From: Caulobacter segnis | GTDB taxonomy: Bacteria; Pseudomonadota; Alphaproteobacteria; Caulobacterales; Caulobacteraceae | Length of the DNA: 64,000 bases | Reading direction: 5' to 3' | NCBI RefSeq assembly: GCF_019931575.1 | Contig: NZ_CP082923.1 | Span: 1,860,001-1,924,000, forward strand | Part shown: in pieces, positions 18,215-26,417 of the stretch | Layout of the letters: every line of letters starts with the position of its first letter | Position numbering within the stretch: position 1 is the first letter of the stretch | Notes under the pieces: generated by a model | Databases searched by the model: none | The model's input: only the letters and a program-made list of their open reading frames with translations | What the model was told of the DNA's origin: nothing | Program-made: the position numbers and the translations under genes

Positions 18215-18884
18215 AGGCGCGGGCCTCGAACACGGCCTCGGTCTTCGAGCGCACCTCCAGCTTGGCGTAGATGCGCCGAACGAAGGTCAGCACGGTGTTG
18301 CGCGAGACGCCCATCAGCTCGGCGATCTCCTCGAACGAGAAACCGCGGGTGATCAGCTGCAGCGTTTCCTTTTCGCGCTCGGACAGGCTGGGGACGCCGG
18401 ACTTGTCGACCGTTTCGGCCTCTTCGGCGGGCTTCTCGTCGGGGCGGAAGCGCATCAGAACCTGGCGGGCGATGCGGGGGCTGATCGGGCTGCCGCCGCC
18501 GTGCAGGACGCGGATGTCCTGGGCGATGGTCGGCAGGGGGCTGTCCTTCAGCAGATAACCGCTGGCCCCGGCCTCGATCGAGGCGATGACGTGGCGCTCG
18601 TCGGCGAAGGTGGTGGCGACCATGATCGCGCAGCCCGGCCAGCGGGCGTTGGCCTCGCCGATGACCTCGATGCCCGAGCCGTCGGGCAGGCCCAGGTCCA
18701 CCACCAGCACGTCGGCGGGCGGCTCGGCCAGCATGGCGCGCGCCTCCGCGACCGTGGCGGCGACGCCGACCATCACAAGGTCGGGCGTGGCGGCCAGGGC
18801 GGTCCGGAAGGCCTCCTGGAACGCTGCGTCGTCCTCGACCAGGGCCACCCTGAGCGGCGTCGACGACGCGGCTTCGATGCTCAT
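18201..18884 (-). CDS. NarL/LuxR-type response regulator
   Basis: A 227-residue regulator: receiver domain with acidic pocket VEDD and phospho-acceptor D63 (VVDLGLPDG), then a LuxR-type helix-turn-helix (LSEREKETLQLITRG...IAELMGVSRNTVLTFVRRIYAKL). The ATG at 18884 was chosen over an upstream frame extension because GGGGA lies ahead of it and the receiver fold starts right after. It is the first gene of a two-gene operon with the kinase. Confidence 0.88.
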   Translation of the reverse strand: MSIEAASSTPLRVALVEDDAAFQEAFRTALAATPDLVMVGVAATVAEARAMLAEPPADVLVVDLGLPDGSGIEVIGEANARWPGCAIMVATTFADERHVIASIEAGASGYLLKDSPLPTIAQDIRVLHGGGSPISPRIARQVLMRFRPDEKPAEEAETVDKSGVPSLSEREKETLQLITRGFSFEEIAELMGVSRNTVLTFVRRIYAKLEVRSKTEAVFEARAYGLL

Positions 18885-19179
18885 CCCGCTTTCCCCGTCC
18901 CCCCGACGAAACCCTTGCGCCAAAAGGCATCGCAGACCTTGCCAGGGTCGGCGTCATCACATCTTGCGACAGGGCCGACATTGCTCCGCCGCTCTCCGCG
19001 CGGCAACTAGACTGTGTCGCGAGCCGGTGAGCAACGGCCCGCGGAGGGCTCACGCAGGTGGGGCGTAAGAAGGGGAAGGGACGCCGCAACCAGTACGGCG
19101 CTCCTTCCTCTGGCTCGCCTTGTCGAAGCGAGCCGTGCGGCGTGTCGCCGGATATGCGGGACCGACATACGGGGACGTC

Positions 19180-19845
19180 ATGGGTTTCGAGATCGAAGCG
19201 GTCGGGCATCGGCGCGGCGCGCTAACGCCGCCGCCGGTCTTCTTCGCCGCGCGCCTCGTCGCCGAGGGGCGTGAGACCAAGGTCGTCGAGTACTGCGTGG
19301 TCGACATCCTCGGCGCGGTGAAGCTGATGGTCACGGTGACCTGGAGCGCCGAGCCGCGGCGCCCAGGCGTCTGGACGCCGACCAGCCCCGCCTTGGCCGC
19401 CGTGCTGCTGATCGGCCAGCTGTTCAGGCGCGAACGGGTCGTCGTCGCCCGCTATCTTGACGACGAGGTGCTGCAGCCGCTGCGGATGGGCGTGCGCGAC
19501 CTGAACCTGATCGAACTGGGCGACATCTTGGAACGTCGCGGCCCGCCGGATGGCGCGTCCGGCCTGGACGGACAGATCGAACGCCTGTGCGCCGATCCCG
19601 CCCGGCCCGACAGCGCCCATGGCGACGCCCTGTTGCTGAAGGCCTGCTGGCGTCTGGTGGACGCGCATCTGCGCGGGCGCCAGCCGGCCGCGACGGGCTT
19701 CCGGCCTGCGCCCCGGATCGAGGCGCCCATGCAGGCGGCGGCGGGCGGCCGGACCGGCGTCCGCGCCCTGGCCTGGTGGCTGGGCGCGGCGCTGCTGATC
19801 CAGATCTGCGTATCGAGCGCGTTCTGGCTGCTTCCGGCGAATTGA
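19180..19845 (+). CDS. Hypothetical tail-anchored protein
   Basis: A 221-residue protein not recognised. The start at 19180 has GGGGA four bases upstream; a longer form from 19120 would lack a ribosome-binding site. The body is soluble with a histidine- and arginine-mixed composition, and the C-terminus has a single hydrophobic helix (ALAWWLGAALLIQICVSSAF) followed by a few residues, i.e. a tail anchor. It is monocistronic and convergent with the PBP gene (four-base gap between stop codons). Confidence 0.55.
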   Translation: MGFEIEAVGHRRGALTPPPVFFAARLVAEGRETKVVEYCVVDILGAVKLMVTVTWSAEPRRPGVWTPTSPALAAVLLIGQLFRRERVVVARYLDDEVLQPLRMGVRDLNLIELGDILERRGPPDGASGLDGQIERLCADPARPDSAHGDALLLKACWRLVDAHLRGRQPAATGFRPAPRIEAPMQAAAGGRTGVRALAWWLGAALLIQICVSSAFWLLPAN

Positions 19846-19849
19846 GCGC

Positions 19850-21952
19850 CTAGGGGCGCGGCTCGGGCGGCGGCGGGGCCTGTGGCGCGCCGCTGTTGGG
19901 CGCCAGCGGCTCGCTCGGCGCCGGGGCGGGCGTCAGCGGGGCCAGGGGCAGGCCGTCGGGACCGATCTCGCCTTCCAGCGGCAGGCCCAGGTCGTCCAGC
20001 GGATCCTCCTCGACCACCGGAGCGACCTGGCGGTTCAGGGCCGACAGCATGAAGGCCTTCCAGATCTTGGCGGGCTCGCCGCCGCCGACCACGCCGTTCA
20101 TCGAGCTGTTGTCGTCGTTGCCGACCCAGACCCCGACCACCAGGTCGTCGACGTAACCGACGAACAGGGCGTCGTGATAGTCCTGGGTGGTGCCGGTCTT
20201 GCCATAGGCGCCCTGGATGGCCGCCTCCAGGCCCGTGCCGCGATGGGTGGCCGAGCGCAGCAGGTCGCGCATGCCCAGCAGCACCTTGGGATCATAGGCG
20301 GTGGTCTTGGGTTTCTGGAAAGTGTCCAGGGCGTGCGGGACGATCGGATATTCGCCGGCCGCGATCGAGGCGTAGGCCGCCGTCAGGCGGGTCAGGCTCA
20401 TCGAGCCGGTGCCGAGGGCCATGGTCAGGTCGTCGGGGATCTTCTCGGTGATGCCCAGCTGGCGGGCGACCTTGATCACCTTGGCCGGACCCAGGTCATG
20501 GGCCAGGCGCACGGCCGCGACGTTCGACGAGGCGGCGAAGGCGCTGATCAGCGGAATCTCGCGGTCGCGATACTTGCCCTCGTGGTTGCGGGGCGTGTAG
20601 CCGCTGACCTGCACGGGCGTGTCCAGGATCGGGCTGGTGGTGGTCATGCCCGACTGCAGGGCGGCCAGATAGACGAACAGCTTGAACGACGAGCCCGGCT
20701 GGCGCTCGCCGTCGGCGCGGTTGAACTGGCTGGTCTTGTAGTCGCGGCCGCCGACCATGGCGACGACGCGGCCGTCCTTGCGCATAGCCACCAGGGCGCC
20801 CTGGGTGATGTTCAGGACCTTGCCGTCGCGCGCGATGAAGTCGTTGAGGATCCGCTCGGCCTTTTCCTGCATCACCGGATCCAGCGTCGTCTTGACGATC
20901 GTCTCGCCGTAGCGGGCTCCGATCGAGGCGCGGGCCTGGGGCAGGGCCCAGTCGGCGAAGTAAGAGCCGGTGGGCAGCTTGTCGGGGTTCTCGATCGCGG
21001 AGACATCGCCGACGGCGTCGGCCTGGGCCTGGGTGATGGTCTTGGTCTCGACCATGGCGCCCAGCACCACGCGCATGCGCTCGCGGGCGCCCTCGATGTT
21101 GCTGGTCGGAGCCAGGCGGGACGGAGCCTTGACCAGGCCGGCCAGCATGGCGGCCTCGCCGACCGACAGCTGTTCGGGTTGCTTGCCGAAATAGTGGCGC
21201 GACGCGGCGCGCAGGCCGAAGGCGCCGTCGCCGAAATAGACCGACGACAGATAGCGCGACAGAATCTCGGTCTTGGTCAGCCGGGCTTCCAGATAGACCG
21301 CGATCATCGCCTCTTGCGCCTTGCGGCGGAGATTGCGGTCGCTGCTGAGGAACGCGTTCTTGGCCAGTTGCTGGGTGATGGTTGAGCCGCCTTCCGACAC
21401 GCCGCCGGCCTGGGCGTTCTTGCCCAGGGCCCGGGCGATCGCCTTGGGGTCGACGCCCATGTGGCTGTAGAAGCGGCGGTCCTCGATGGCGACGAAGGCT
21501 CCGGGCACGTAGGCCGGCAGCTTGGCCACGTCGATTGGGGCTTCCTTGTACGAGCCCCGGCGCGCGATCGGCGAGCCGTCCTGCGCGACCAGAACGATGG
21601 CCGAGTTGTTCAGCGGCTCCAGGGCCCGGCTCAGCGGCAGCGACCAGAACAGCGATGCGAACAGGACGATGACCAGCACCACGGCGGCGGCCGCGCCGAT
21701 CAGCCAAGCCGGACGCTTCCAAATCGGCGGCTTCTTCGGCGGCTCGGGCGGGGCGGGCGAGAGGGCGGCTTCCGGGACCGTGTCGACGGCCTCGGGCGGG
21801 GCCTCTTCGGGAAGCTCGACCTCGACGGCCTCCGGCGCGGTTTCCGGCAGGGCGGCGGCTTCGGTCATCGCCGCCTTGGCGCGGGGCTTGCGAGGCCTGT
21901 GTTCCGCCGGCGTTTCGGGGGCGGTGTCTTTGGGATCGTTGGGATCGGACAT
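19850..21952 (-). CDS. Class A penicillin-binding protein (PBP1A-type glycosyltransferase/transpeptidase)
   Basis: A 700-residue bifunctional cell-wall synthase. It has a cytoplasmic proline/alanine/glutamate-rich N-terminal tail, one membrane helix (WLIGAAAAVVLVIVLFASLF), a GT51 domain (EDRRFYSHMGVD, GGSTITQQLAKN) and a transpeptidase domain with SxxK (GSSFK), SxN (SSN) and KTG motifs. The C-terminus is a proline-rich tail. The ATG at 21952 gives the start MSDPNDPK; an upstream in-frame extension lacks support. Caulobacter-type bacteria carry several such enzymes, so no specific symbol is given. Confidence 0.9.
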   Translation of the reverse strand: MSDPNDPKDTAPETPAEHRPRKPRAKAAMTEAAALPETAPEAVEVELPEEAPPEAVDTVPEAALSPAPPEPPKKPPIWKRPAWLIGAAAAVVLVIVLFASLFWSLPLSRALEPLNNSAIVLVAQDGSPIARRGSYKEAPIDVAKLPAYVPGAFVAIEDRRFYSHMGVDPKAIARALGKNAQAGGVSEGGSTITQQLAKNAFLSSDRNLRRKAQEAMIAVYLEARLTKTEILSRYLSSVYFGDGAFGLRAASRHYFGKQPEQLSVGEAAMLAGLVKAPSRLAPTSNIEGARERMRVVLGAMVETKTITQAQADAVGDVSAIENPDKLPTGSYFADWALPQARASIGARYGETIVKTTLDPVMQEKAERILNDFIARDGKVLNITQGALVAMRKDGRVVAMVGGRDYKTSQFNRADGERQPGSSFKLFVYLAALQSGMTTTSPILDTPVQVSGYTPRNHEGKYRDREIPLISAFAASSNVAAVRLAHDLGPAKVIKVARQLGITEKIPDDLTMALGTGSMSLTRLTAAYASIAAGEYPIVPHALDTFQKPKTTAYDPKVLLGMRDLLRSATHRGTGLEAAIQGAYGKTGTTQDYHDALFVGYVDDLVVGVWVGNDDNSSMNGVVGGGEPAKIWKAFMLSALNRQVAPVVEEDPLDDLGLPLEGEIGPDGLPLAPLTPAPAPSEPLAPNSGAPQAPPPPEPRP

Positions 21953-22096
21953 GAAACTCGGCGCTCGCTTCGGGCGCACGCCCTCAACCGTCGTCGGGCT
22001 CATACCACAGGGCCAGAGCAAGCCAAGCGCGCCAAAAGGGAAGTTTTTCGCGGGCCTACCCTTGAACGCGATTTATACGATCATAGATGACCACCC

Positions 22097-22182
22097 GTGA
22101 GACCCGATGGTCTCTGCCCTTCCTGGGCGTTTCCTCCCTAACTTTTTGAGCCCGGCCGAGTTTTCGTCCGGGCTTTTCTTTT
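22097..22182 (+). ncRNA. Candidate small RNA with three hairpins and a CCUCCC-bearing linker
   Basis: The plus strand reads as three consecutive hairpins: GAGACC-CGAT-GGTCTC (22099-22114), GCCC-TTCCT-GGGC (22116-22128), and an intrinsic terminator AGCCCGG/CCGGGCT (22149-22174) ending in TTTTCTTTT. A pyrimidine-rich single-stranded linker with TTTCCTCCC (22130-22138) sits before the terminator and could pair with Shine-Dalgarno sequences. TTGAAC at 22062 and TAGATG near 22084 form a plausible promoter. No protein frame fits. This is the structure expected of an alphaproteobacterial trans-acting sRNA; I could not name the family. Confidence 0.7.
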
Positions 22183-22187
22183 GCCCG

Positions 22188-22598
22188 CTACTCGGCCGCC
22201 AAGGCGACGCCGCCGAAGCGCTGGGCGCGGGCGGCAGTGGAGCGCAGGTCCGAGAAGCTCTGGGCCACCAGGGGGTAGTCGGTCGGCAGGCCCCACTTGG
22301 AGCGGTACTGGTCGTCGGTCAGGCCCAGCTGGTTCAGGTGCCGGCGCAGCGAGCGATAGCGGCGGCCGTTCTCGAAACTGATGATGGCGTCGGGCGTGAC
22401 GCTGGCGGCGATCTCGTCGGCCGTCGGCGCGGAAACCCGCGCGGGCGCGGCGGCCGGGCCCGCGAAGACCGCCTCGAGGGCGGCGTAGGTGCGGGCGGCC
22501 AGCGCGGGGAGGTCGTCGGACGAGACGGTATTGTTGCTGAGATAGGCGCTCAACACCTGGGCGGCGATCTCGGCGGCGCGTTCCTGGGCCTTGTTCAT
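22188..22598 (-). CDS. MucR/Ros-family transcriptional regulator, zinc-ligand-poor
   Basis: A 136-residue regulator with the MucR layout: an N-terminal oligomerisation region and a C-terminal DNA-binding domain (FENGRRYRSLRRHL..LGLTDDQYRSKWGLPTDYPLVA). In Ros the zinc is held by two cysteines and two histidines; here the cysteine pair is missing (IISF) and the second histidine position appears replaced, leaving the RRHL histidine. Zinc-free Ros/MucR homologues are known from rhizobia, so it may still fold and bind DNA. It is preceded by GATGAAC-type leader without a strong ribosome-binding site. Such proteins control surface, motility and cell-cycle genes. Confidence 0.85.
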   Translation of the reverse strand: MNKAQERAAEIAAQVLSAYLSNNTVSSDDLPALAARTYAALEAVFAGPAAAPARVSAPTADEIAASVTPDAIISFENGRRYRSLRRHLNQLGLTDDQYRSKWGLPTDYPLVAQSFSDLRSTAARAQRFGGVALAAE

Positions 22599-22673
22599 CG
22601 GGGTTCTCGGTGGTTCGGAAAAAGCGCCCAGGAACGGCCGGGGAAGGGGCGTTCCTGGGCAGTGGCGGTGGGA

Positions 22674-24221
22674 TCAGTGCGCGCCGGCGGCCCGGAGGCG
22701 GTCGCCGAAGGCGCAGGACGGGGGCAACTCGACCTTGACCCCCGCCCGGGCCTTGCCCTTCAGCCAGTCGCTGAGGGCTTCGGCGACGGTGTGGTCCAGG
22801 CTGGTCAGGCCGCGGGTGTCCAGCGTCACGCGGCCGTTGTTCGGCGCGCCGTCGAGGACCTTGGCGATCTTCGGCAGCTGGATGAAGGTGGCCGCGCCCT
22901 CCAGGCGGATCTCGCTTTCGTCGGGGCCCAGTTCGCGCTGGAACACGTTGAGGCGCATCTTCCTGAGGTTCGGGATCAGCTCCAGCAGCGTCAGGGCCAT
23001 GCCGACCAGCACGCCGGTCAGGAGGTCCGTGGCCACGACCATCACGAAGGTCGCGCCCCAGATCAGCGCCGGCAGCAGGCCGTAGCGGGCGAACAGGTGT
23101 CGGACGTGTTGCAAGCTGACCAGCTTCCAACCCGTGACGACCAGGACGCCGGCCAGGGCCGCGCTGGGCACCATGCGCAGCAGCCAGGGCAGCAGGGCGA
23201 CGAAGGCCAGGATCCAGACGCCGTGCAGGATCGCCGACATCCGGCTCATGGCGCCGGCCTGGACGTTGGCCGAGCTGCGCACGATCACGCCGGTCATCGG
23301 CAGAGCGCCGACCATGCCGCACAGCAGGTTGCCGACGCCCTGAGCGCCCAGCTCCTTGTTGTACTTCGTCCGCTCGCCGTCATGCATCCGGTCGACGGCG
23401 GCGGCCGACAGCAGGGTCTCGGCCGAGGCGATGAACGCCACCGCGATGGCGGTCACCAGCAGCATCGGATCGGCCATGCGCGCGAAGTCGGCCACGCCGG
23501 GGATGGCGATCGCCGCGGCGATCGATTCCGGCACGACGATCTTCTTGACGTCGAGGGCGAGGACCGTGGCCAGCACGGTGCCGGCGACCACGCCCAGCAG
23601 GGCGCCGGGAACCAGCTTCAGCGCCTTGGGACGGAACTTCTCCCACAGCAGGATCGAGCCGATCGTCACCACGCCGACCGCCAAGGCGGCCTCGACCTGG
23701 GTGAGGCTCGCGAACTGCACGCCGGCCAGGGCGCCGGGGATGGCGGCCAGGTTCTGCAGGCCGTGGGCCTTGGGCGAGTCGCCGAACAGGACGTGGAACT
23801 GGCCGGCCACGATCAGCACGCCGATACCGGCCAGCATGCCGTGCACGACGGCCGGCGAGATGGCGCGGAACCAGTTGCCGAGCTTGGCGGCGCCGGCGAT
23901 CAGCTGGATCGCGCCCGCCACCACCAGGATCGGGCCCAGCATGGACAGGCCGTGCTTGGCGACGATCTCGAAGACGATGACCGCCAGGCCGGCGGCGGGA
24001 CCGCTGACCTGGAGGGGCGAGCCGGCCAGGGCCCCGACGACGACGCCGCCGATGATGCCGGTGACCAGGCCGCGCTCGGCCGGGACGCCCGAGGCGACGG
24101 CGATGCCCATGCAGAGGGGCATCGCCACGAGGAAGACGACGATCGAGGCGATGAAGTCCCGCGACAGGATCGTGGAGAAGCCGGGTTTCGCGCCCGGTGT
24201 GGAAACGGCGGCCTGGGTCAT
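22674..24221 (-). CDS. SulP-family inorganic anion transporter
   Basis: A 515-residue inner-membrane transporter with about twelve hydrophobic segments and a C-terminal STAS-like region (about 425-505; ATFIQLPKIAKVL, VTLDTRGLTSLDHTVAEAL). GSPLQVSGPAAGLAVIVFEIV is the characteristic SulP N-terminal signature. The gene overlaps the upstream carbonic anhydrase gene by four bases, which points to bicarbonate rather than sulfate as substrate, as in other SulP-carbonic anhydrase pairs. Confidence 0.88.
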   Translation of the reverse strand: MTQAAVSTPGAKPGFSTILSRDFIASIVVFLVAMPLCMGIAVASGVPAERGLVTGIIGGVVVGALAGSPLQVSGPAAGLAVIVFEIVAKHGLSMLGPILVVAGAIQLIAGAAKLGNWFRAISPAVVHGMLAGIGVLIVAGQFHVLFGDSPKAHGLQNLAAIPGALAGVQFASLTQVEAALAVGVVTIGSILLWEKFRPKALKLVPGALLGVVAGTVLATVLALDVKKIVVPESIAAAIAIPGVADFARMADPMLLVTAIAVAFIASAETLLSAAAVDRMHDGERTKYNKELGAQGVGNLLCGMVGALPMTGVIVRSSANVQAGAMSRMSAILHGVWILAFVALLPWLLRMVPSAALAGVLVVTGWKLVSLQHVRHLFARYGLLPALIWGATFVMVVATDLLTGVLVGMALTLLELIPNLRKMRLNVFQRELGPDESEIRLEGAATFIQLPKIAKVLDGAPNNGRVTLDTRGLTSLDHTVAEALSDWLKGKARAGVKVELPPSCAFGDRLRAAGAH

Positions 24222-24913
24222 TCGGCGGCGATGCCCAGGTGGTCGGCGGCGACCATGCGGCGGGCCGGGCGCTGGGCGACCGGCAGCGGCGCGCCTTCAT
24301 AGACCTGCTCGAACTGGCCGGTGTCGCCGTTATAGGCCTGGATCTGGCCGGTCTCGATCTCGAAGAACCAGCCGTGCAGGGTCAGCTCGCCGCGGGCCAT
24401 GGCCGAGGCCACCGACGGGTGGGTGCGCAGGTGATTGATCTGGACGACCACGTTCTCCAGCGACAGGGCGCGGGTGCGGCCGTGGTCGTCGAGGTGGCCG
24501 TAGCACGAGCAGACCACGCTGTGGGCGGCGTGGGCGTGACGCAGCCAGGCGGCGACGTTGGGCATCTTCTCCAGCGCTTCGGGATGCGAGAAGGCCTTCA
24601 TGGCCCCGCAGTCCGAGTGGCCGCAGACGACGATGTCGCGCACGCCCAGCGCCATGACCGCGTACTCCACGGCCGACGACACGCCGCCGTTGGCTTGCGA
24701 GAAGGGCGGCACGATGTTGCCCGCGTTGCGGCAGACGAACAGGTCGCCGGGGGCGGCCTGGGTGATCAGCTCGGGGACGACACGGCTGTCGGCGCACGAG
24801 ATCATCAGGGCCTTTGGGCTCTGGCCGTGGCTGGCCAGACGTTCGTAGAGGGCGCTCTGGGCTGGGAAGACCTGGCCGCGAAACAAGGCGGCGCGTTCGA
24901 GAAACTGTTCCAA
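24218..24913 (-). CDS. Beta-class carbonic anhydrase
   Basis: A 231-residue enzyme that interconverts CO2 and bicarbonate. Zinc-site motifs are visible as CADSRV and CGHSDCGA, and the protein begins MEQFLERAALFRG. The start is TTG at 24913: an ideal GGAGGT lies three bases ahead and there is no nearby ATG. It is cotranscribed with the SulP transporter, suggesting a bicarbonate supply module. A TTTGTGACAAAG motif about 130 bases upstream also occurs upstream of the 28286 gene. Confidence 0.92.
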   Translation of the reverse strand: MEQFLERAALFRGQVFPAQSALYERLASHGQSPKALMISCADSRVVPELITQAAPGDLFVCRNAGNIVPPFSQANGGVSSAVEYAVMALGVRDIVVCGHSDCGAMKAFSHPEALEKMPNVAAWLRHAHAAHSVVCSCYGHLDDHGRTRALSLENVVVQINHLRTHPSVASAMARGELTLHGWFFEIETGQIQAYNGDTGQFEQVYEGAPLPVAQRPARRMVAADHLGIAAE

Positions 24914-25041
24914 GGGACCTCCGTCAGGATGGCCGCCGCGACGCCAGGAAAAGGGGGACGAACGTCGCGGCGGGCGTCTTGGCGATCAGCGCCTGACACA
25001 CCCAGGAAGGTCGGTTTCGGGTTTTGCTGCGATGCAGCGGC

Positions 25042-25053
25042 TTTGTGACAAAG
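25042..25053. promoter_or_regulatory. TTTGTGACAAAG motif, copy 1
   Basis: This 12-mer, nearly palindromic, lies upstream of the carbonic anhydrase gene. An identical 12-mer is at 28379-28390, and both have GATGCAG or its complement close by. A shared regulator is possible, for example the OmpR-type protein encoded between them. Confidence 0.35.
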
Positions 25054-25064
25054 CGTGTCCGGCC

Positions 25065-25952
25065 CTAAAGCGCCGGCAGCCTCAGTTCCACGCGCAGGCC
25101 GCCTTGCGGGCGGTTCTTCAGCACCAGGGCGCCGCCTTCGCGCTGCAGGATCTGCTGGACGATGGTCAGGCCCAGGCCCAGGCCCGCCGTGTTGCGGGCC
25201 CGGGCGCTGTCCAGCCGGTGGAAGGGCTGCAGCACCTCGGCCAGTTCGGTCTCGGGGATGCCGGGGCCATTGTCCTCGACCGCCAGCACGGCCGTCCGGC
25301 CCTCGCGGGCGAGGGTCAGGCTCGCGTCGCCGCCATAGTGCAGGGCGTTCTCGACCACATTGCTGATCGCCCGCTTCAGGGACACCGGGCGGGCCTGGAC
25401 CGGCAGATGGTCGAGGCCGGCATAGGTCGCCGGACGCTCGGCGTCGGCGGCGTCGCCGACCACGGTCATGGCGATCGCGGCCAGGTCCGTGCGGCGTCGC
25501 GGCTCGGGATCCTCCTGGCCGCCCAGATAGGCCAGCAGCGAGTCGAGCATGGCCGCCATCTCGTCGACGTCGGCCTCCAGCGCCTCGCGGGCCTCGGCGT
25601 CCTTGACGAAGCCGGCCCGCAGGCGAAGGCGGGCGAGGGGCGTACGGAGGTCATGGCCGACGGCGGCCAGGGCCTCGGTGCGGGCGCGCAACAGGCCGCT
25701 GATGCGGTCCTGCATGGCGTTGAACGCCTTGGCCACCAGCTTCAGGTCGCGGGCCCCGGTCTCGGCGATGCGGACGTGCGCGCCCTTGCCGACCTTGTCG
25801 GCGGCCTCGGCCAGGGCGCGGAGGGGGCGGGACAGGTTGCTCAGAACCAGGGCGGCGGCGGCGATGACCCCCAGGCCCAGGATGAAGGCTGAGCCGAAGC
25901 CGCTGAGCAGCACCGCCCATGGCGCGACATGGATGCGCGTGTTGAGCGCCAT
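25065..25952 (-). CDS. Sensor histidine kinase, C-terminal half (split by in-frame TAG)
   Basis: These 295 residues hold the second membrane helix, a HAMP domain (SNLSRPLRALAEAADKVGKG), the phosphoacceptor box VGHDLRTPLARLRL, the N box VVENALHYGG, and the G boxes DNGPGIP and GLGLGLTIVQQ. The frame is the same as that of the upstream fragment 25953-26387 and is separated from it only by one TAG codon; the ATG here is the very next codon. No Shine-Dalgarno is apparent, so independent translation is uncertain. Together the two parts make a normal-length EnvZ/RstB-like kinase. Confidence 0.7.
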   Translation of the reverse strand: MALNTRIHVAPWAVLLSGFGSAFILGLGVIAAAALVLSNLSRPLRALAEAADKVGKGAHVRIAETGARDLKLVAKAFNAMQDRISGLLRARTEALAAVGHDLRTPLARLRLRAGFVKDAEAREALEADVDEMAAMLDSLLAYLGGQEDPEPRRRTDLAAIAMTVVGDAADAERPATYAGLDHLPVQARPVSLKRAISNVVENALHYGGDASLTLAREGRTAVLAVEDNGPGIPETELAEVLQPFHRLDSARARNTAGLGLGLTIVQQILQREGGALVLKNRPQGGLRVELRLPAL

Positions 25953-25955
25953 CTA
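25953..25955 (-). other. In-frame amber codon interrupting the sensor kinase gene
   Basis: Read on the minus strand this is TAG between LRDGS and MALNTRIHV. A tryptophan (TGG) at this site would restore a continuous kinase with one base change. Confidence 0.8.
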
Positions 25956-26387
25956 GCTGCCGTCGCGCAGCTTCAGGGCCGCCTTCAGATGCGTGTCGCG
26001 CGGCAGGGCGTGGTCGATGTTGGCGCGGAGGCGCAGATCGCGACCGCGCAGGCCGGGCTCGGCCTCGAGGAATTCCTCGCGGAACTCGTCCTCGACGTCC
26101 CGCCCGCCGTCGACCAGGCTGGGCAGGATCGACCAGCTCAGCTGGGTCACGCGGTTGGACATCACGGCCGCGCGCGCGGCGCGTTCGTCGGGCGAGGCCT
26201 CCTCCAGCAGCGCCTCGGCCGTGATCAGCTGCTCGGCGACGCGCCGGGTCTGGCTTTCGCGATCGGGATAGAGGCGGCTGTGCTCGAACAGCAGCGAGCT
26301 GCCGATGAATTCCAGGGCCACGGCCAGCATCAGCACCAGCGTGACCTGGCCGACCAGACGCTGCGGCCATAGCCGCAGAAGCTTCAT
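25953..26387 (-). CDS. Sensor histidine kinase, N-terminal half (ends at in-frame TAG)
   Basis: These 144 residues contain the first membrane helix (VTLVLMLAVALEFIGSSLLF) and most of a periplasmic sensor domain, then stop at a TAG directly followed in frame by the remaining kinase. It starts 30 bases after the OmpR-type regulator gene, so the original operon was regulator then kinase. The fragment alone has no catalytic domain. It is a nonsense allele, a sequencing error, or a readthrough case; it should be annotated together with 25065-25952 as one interrupted gene. Confidence 0.65.
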   Translation of the reverse strand: MKLLRLWPQRLVGQVTLVLMLAVALEFIGSSLLFEHSRLYPDRESQTRRVAEQLITAEALLEEASPDERAARAAVMSNRVTQLSWSILPSLVDGGRDVEDEFREEFLEAEPGLRGRDLRLRANIDHALPRDTHLKAALKLRDGS

Positions 26388-26417
26388 CGGCGCTCCCAGT
26401 TCATCGACGTTCCCAAT

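Noticed and set aside
18885..19179. Additional small gene between the response regulator and the tail-anchored protein
   Set aside because: Candidate frames lack ribosome-binding sites and overlap the 5' region of the 19180 gene; I see no supported feature there.
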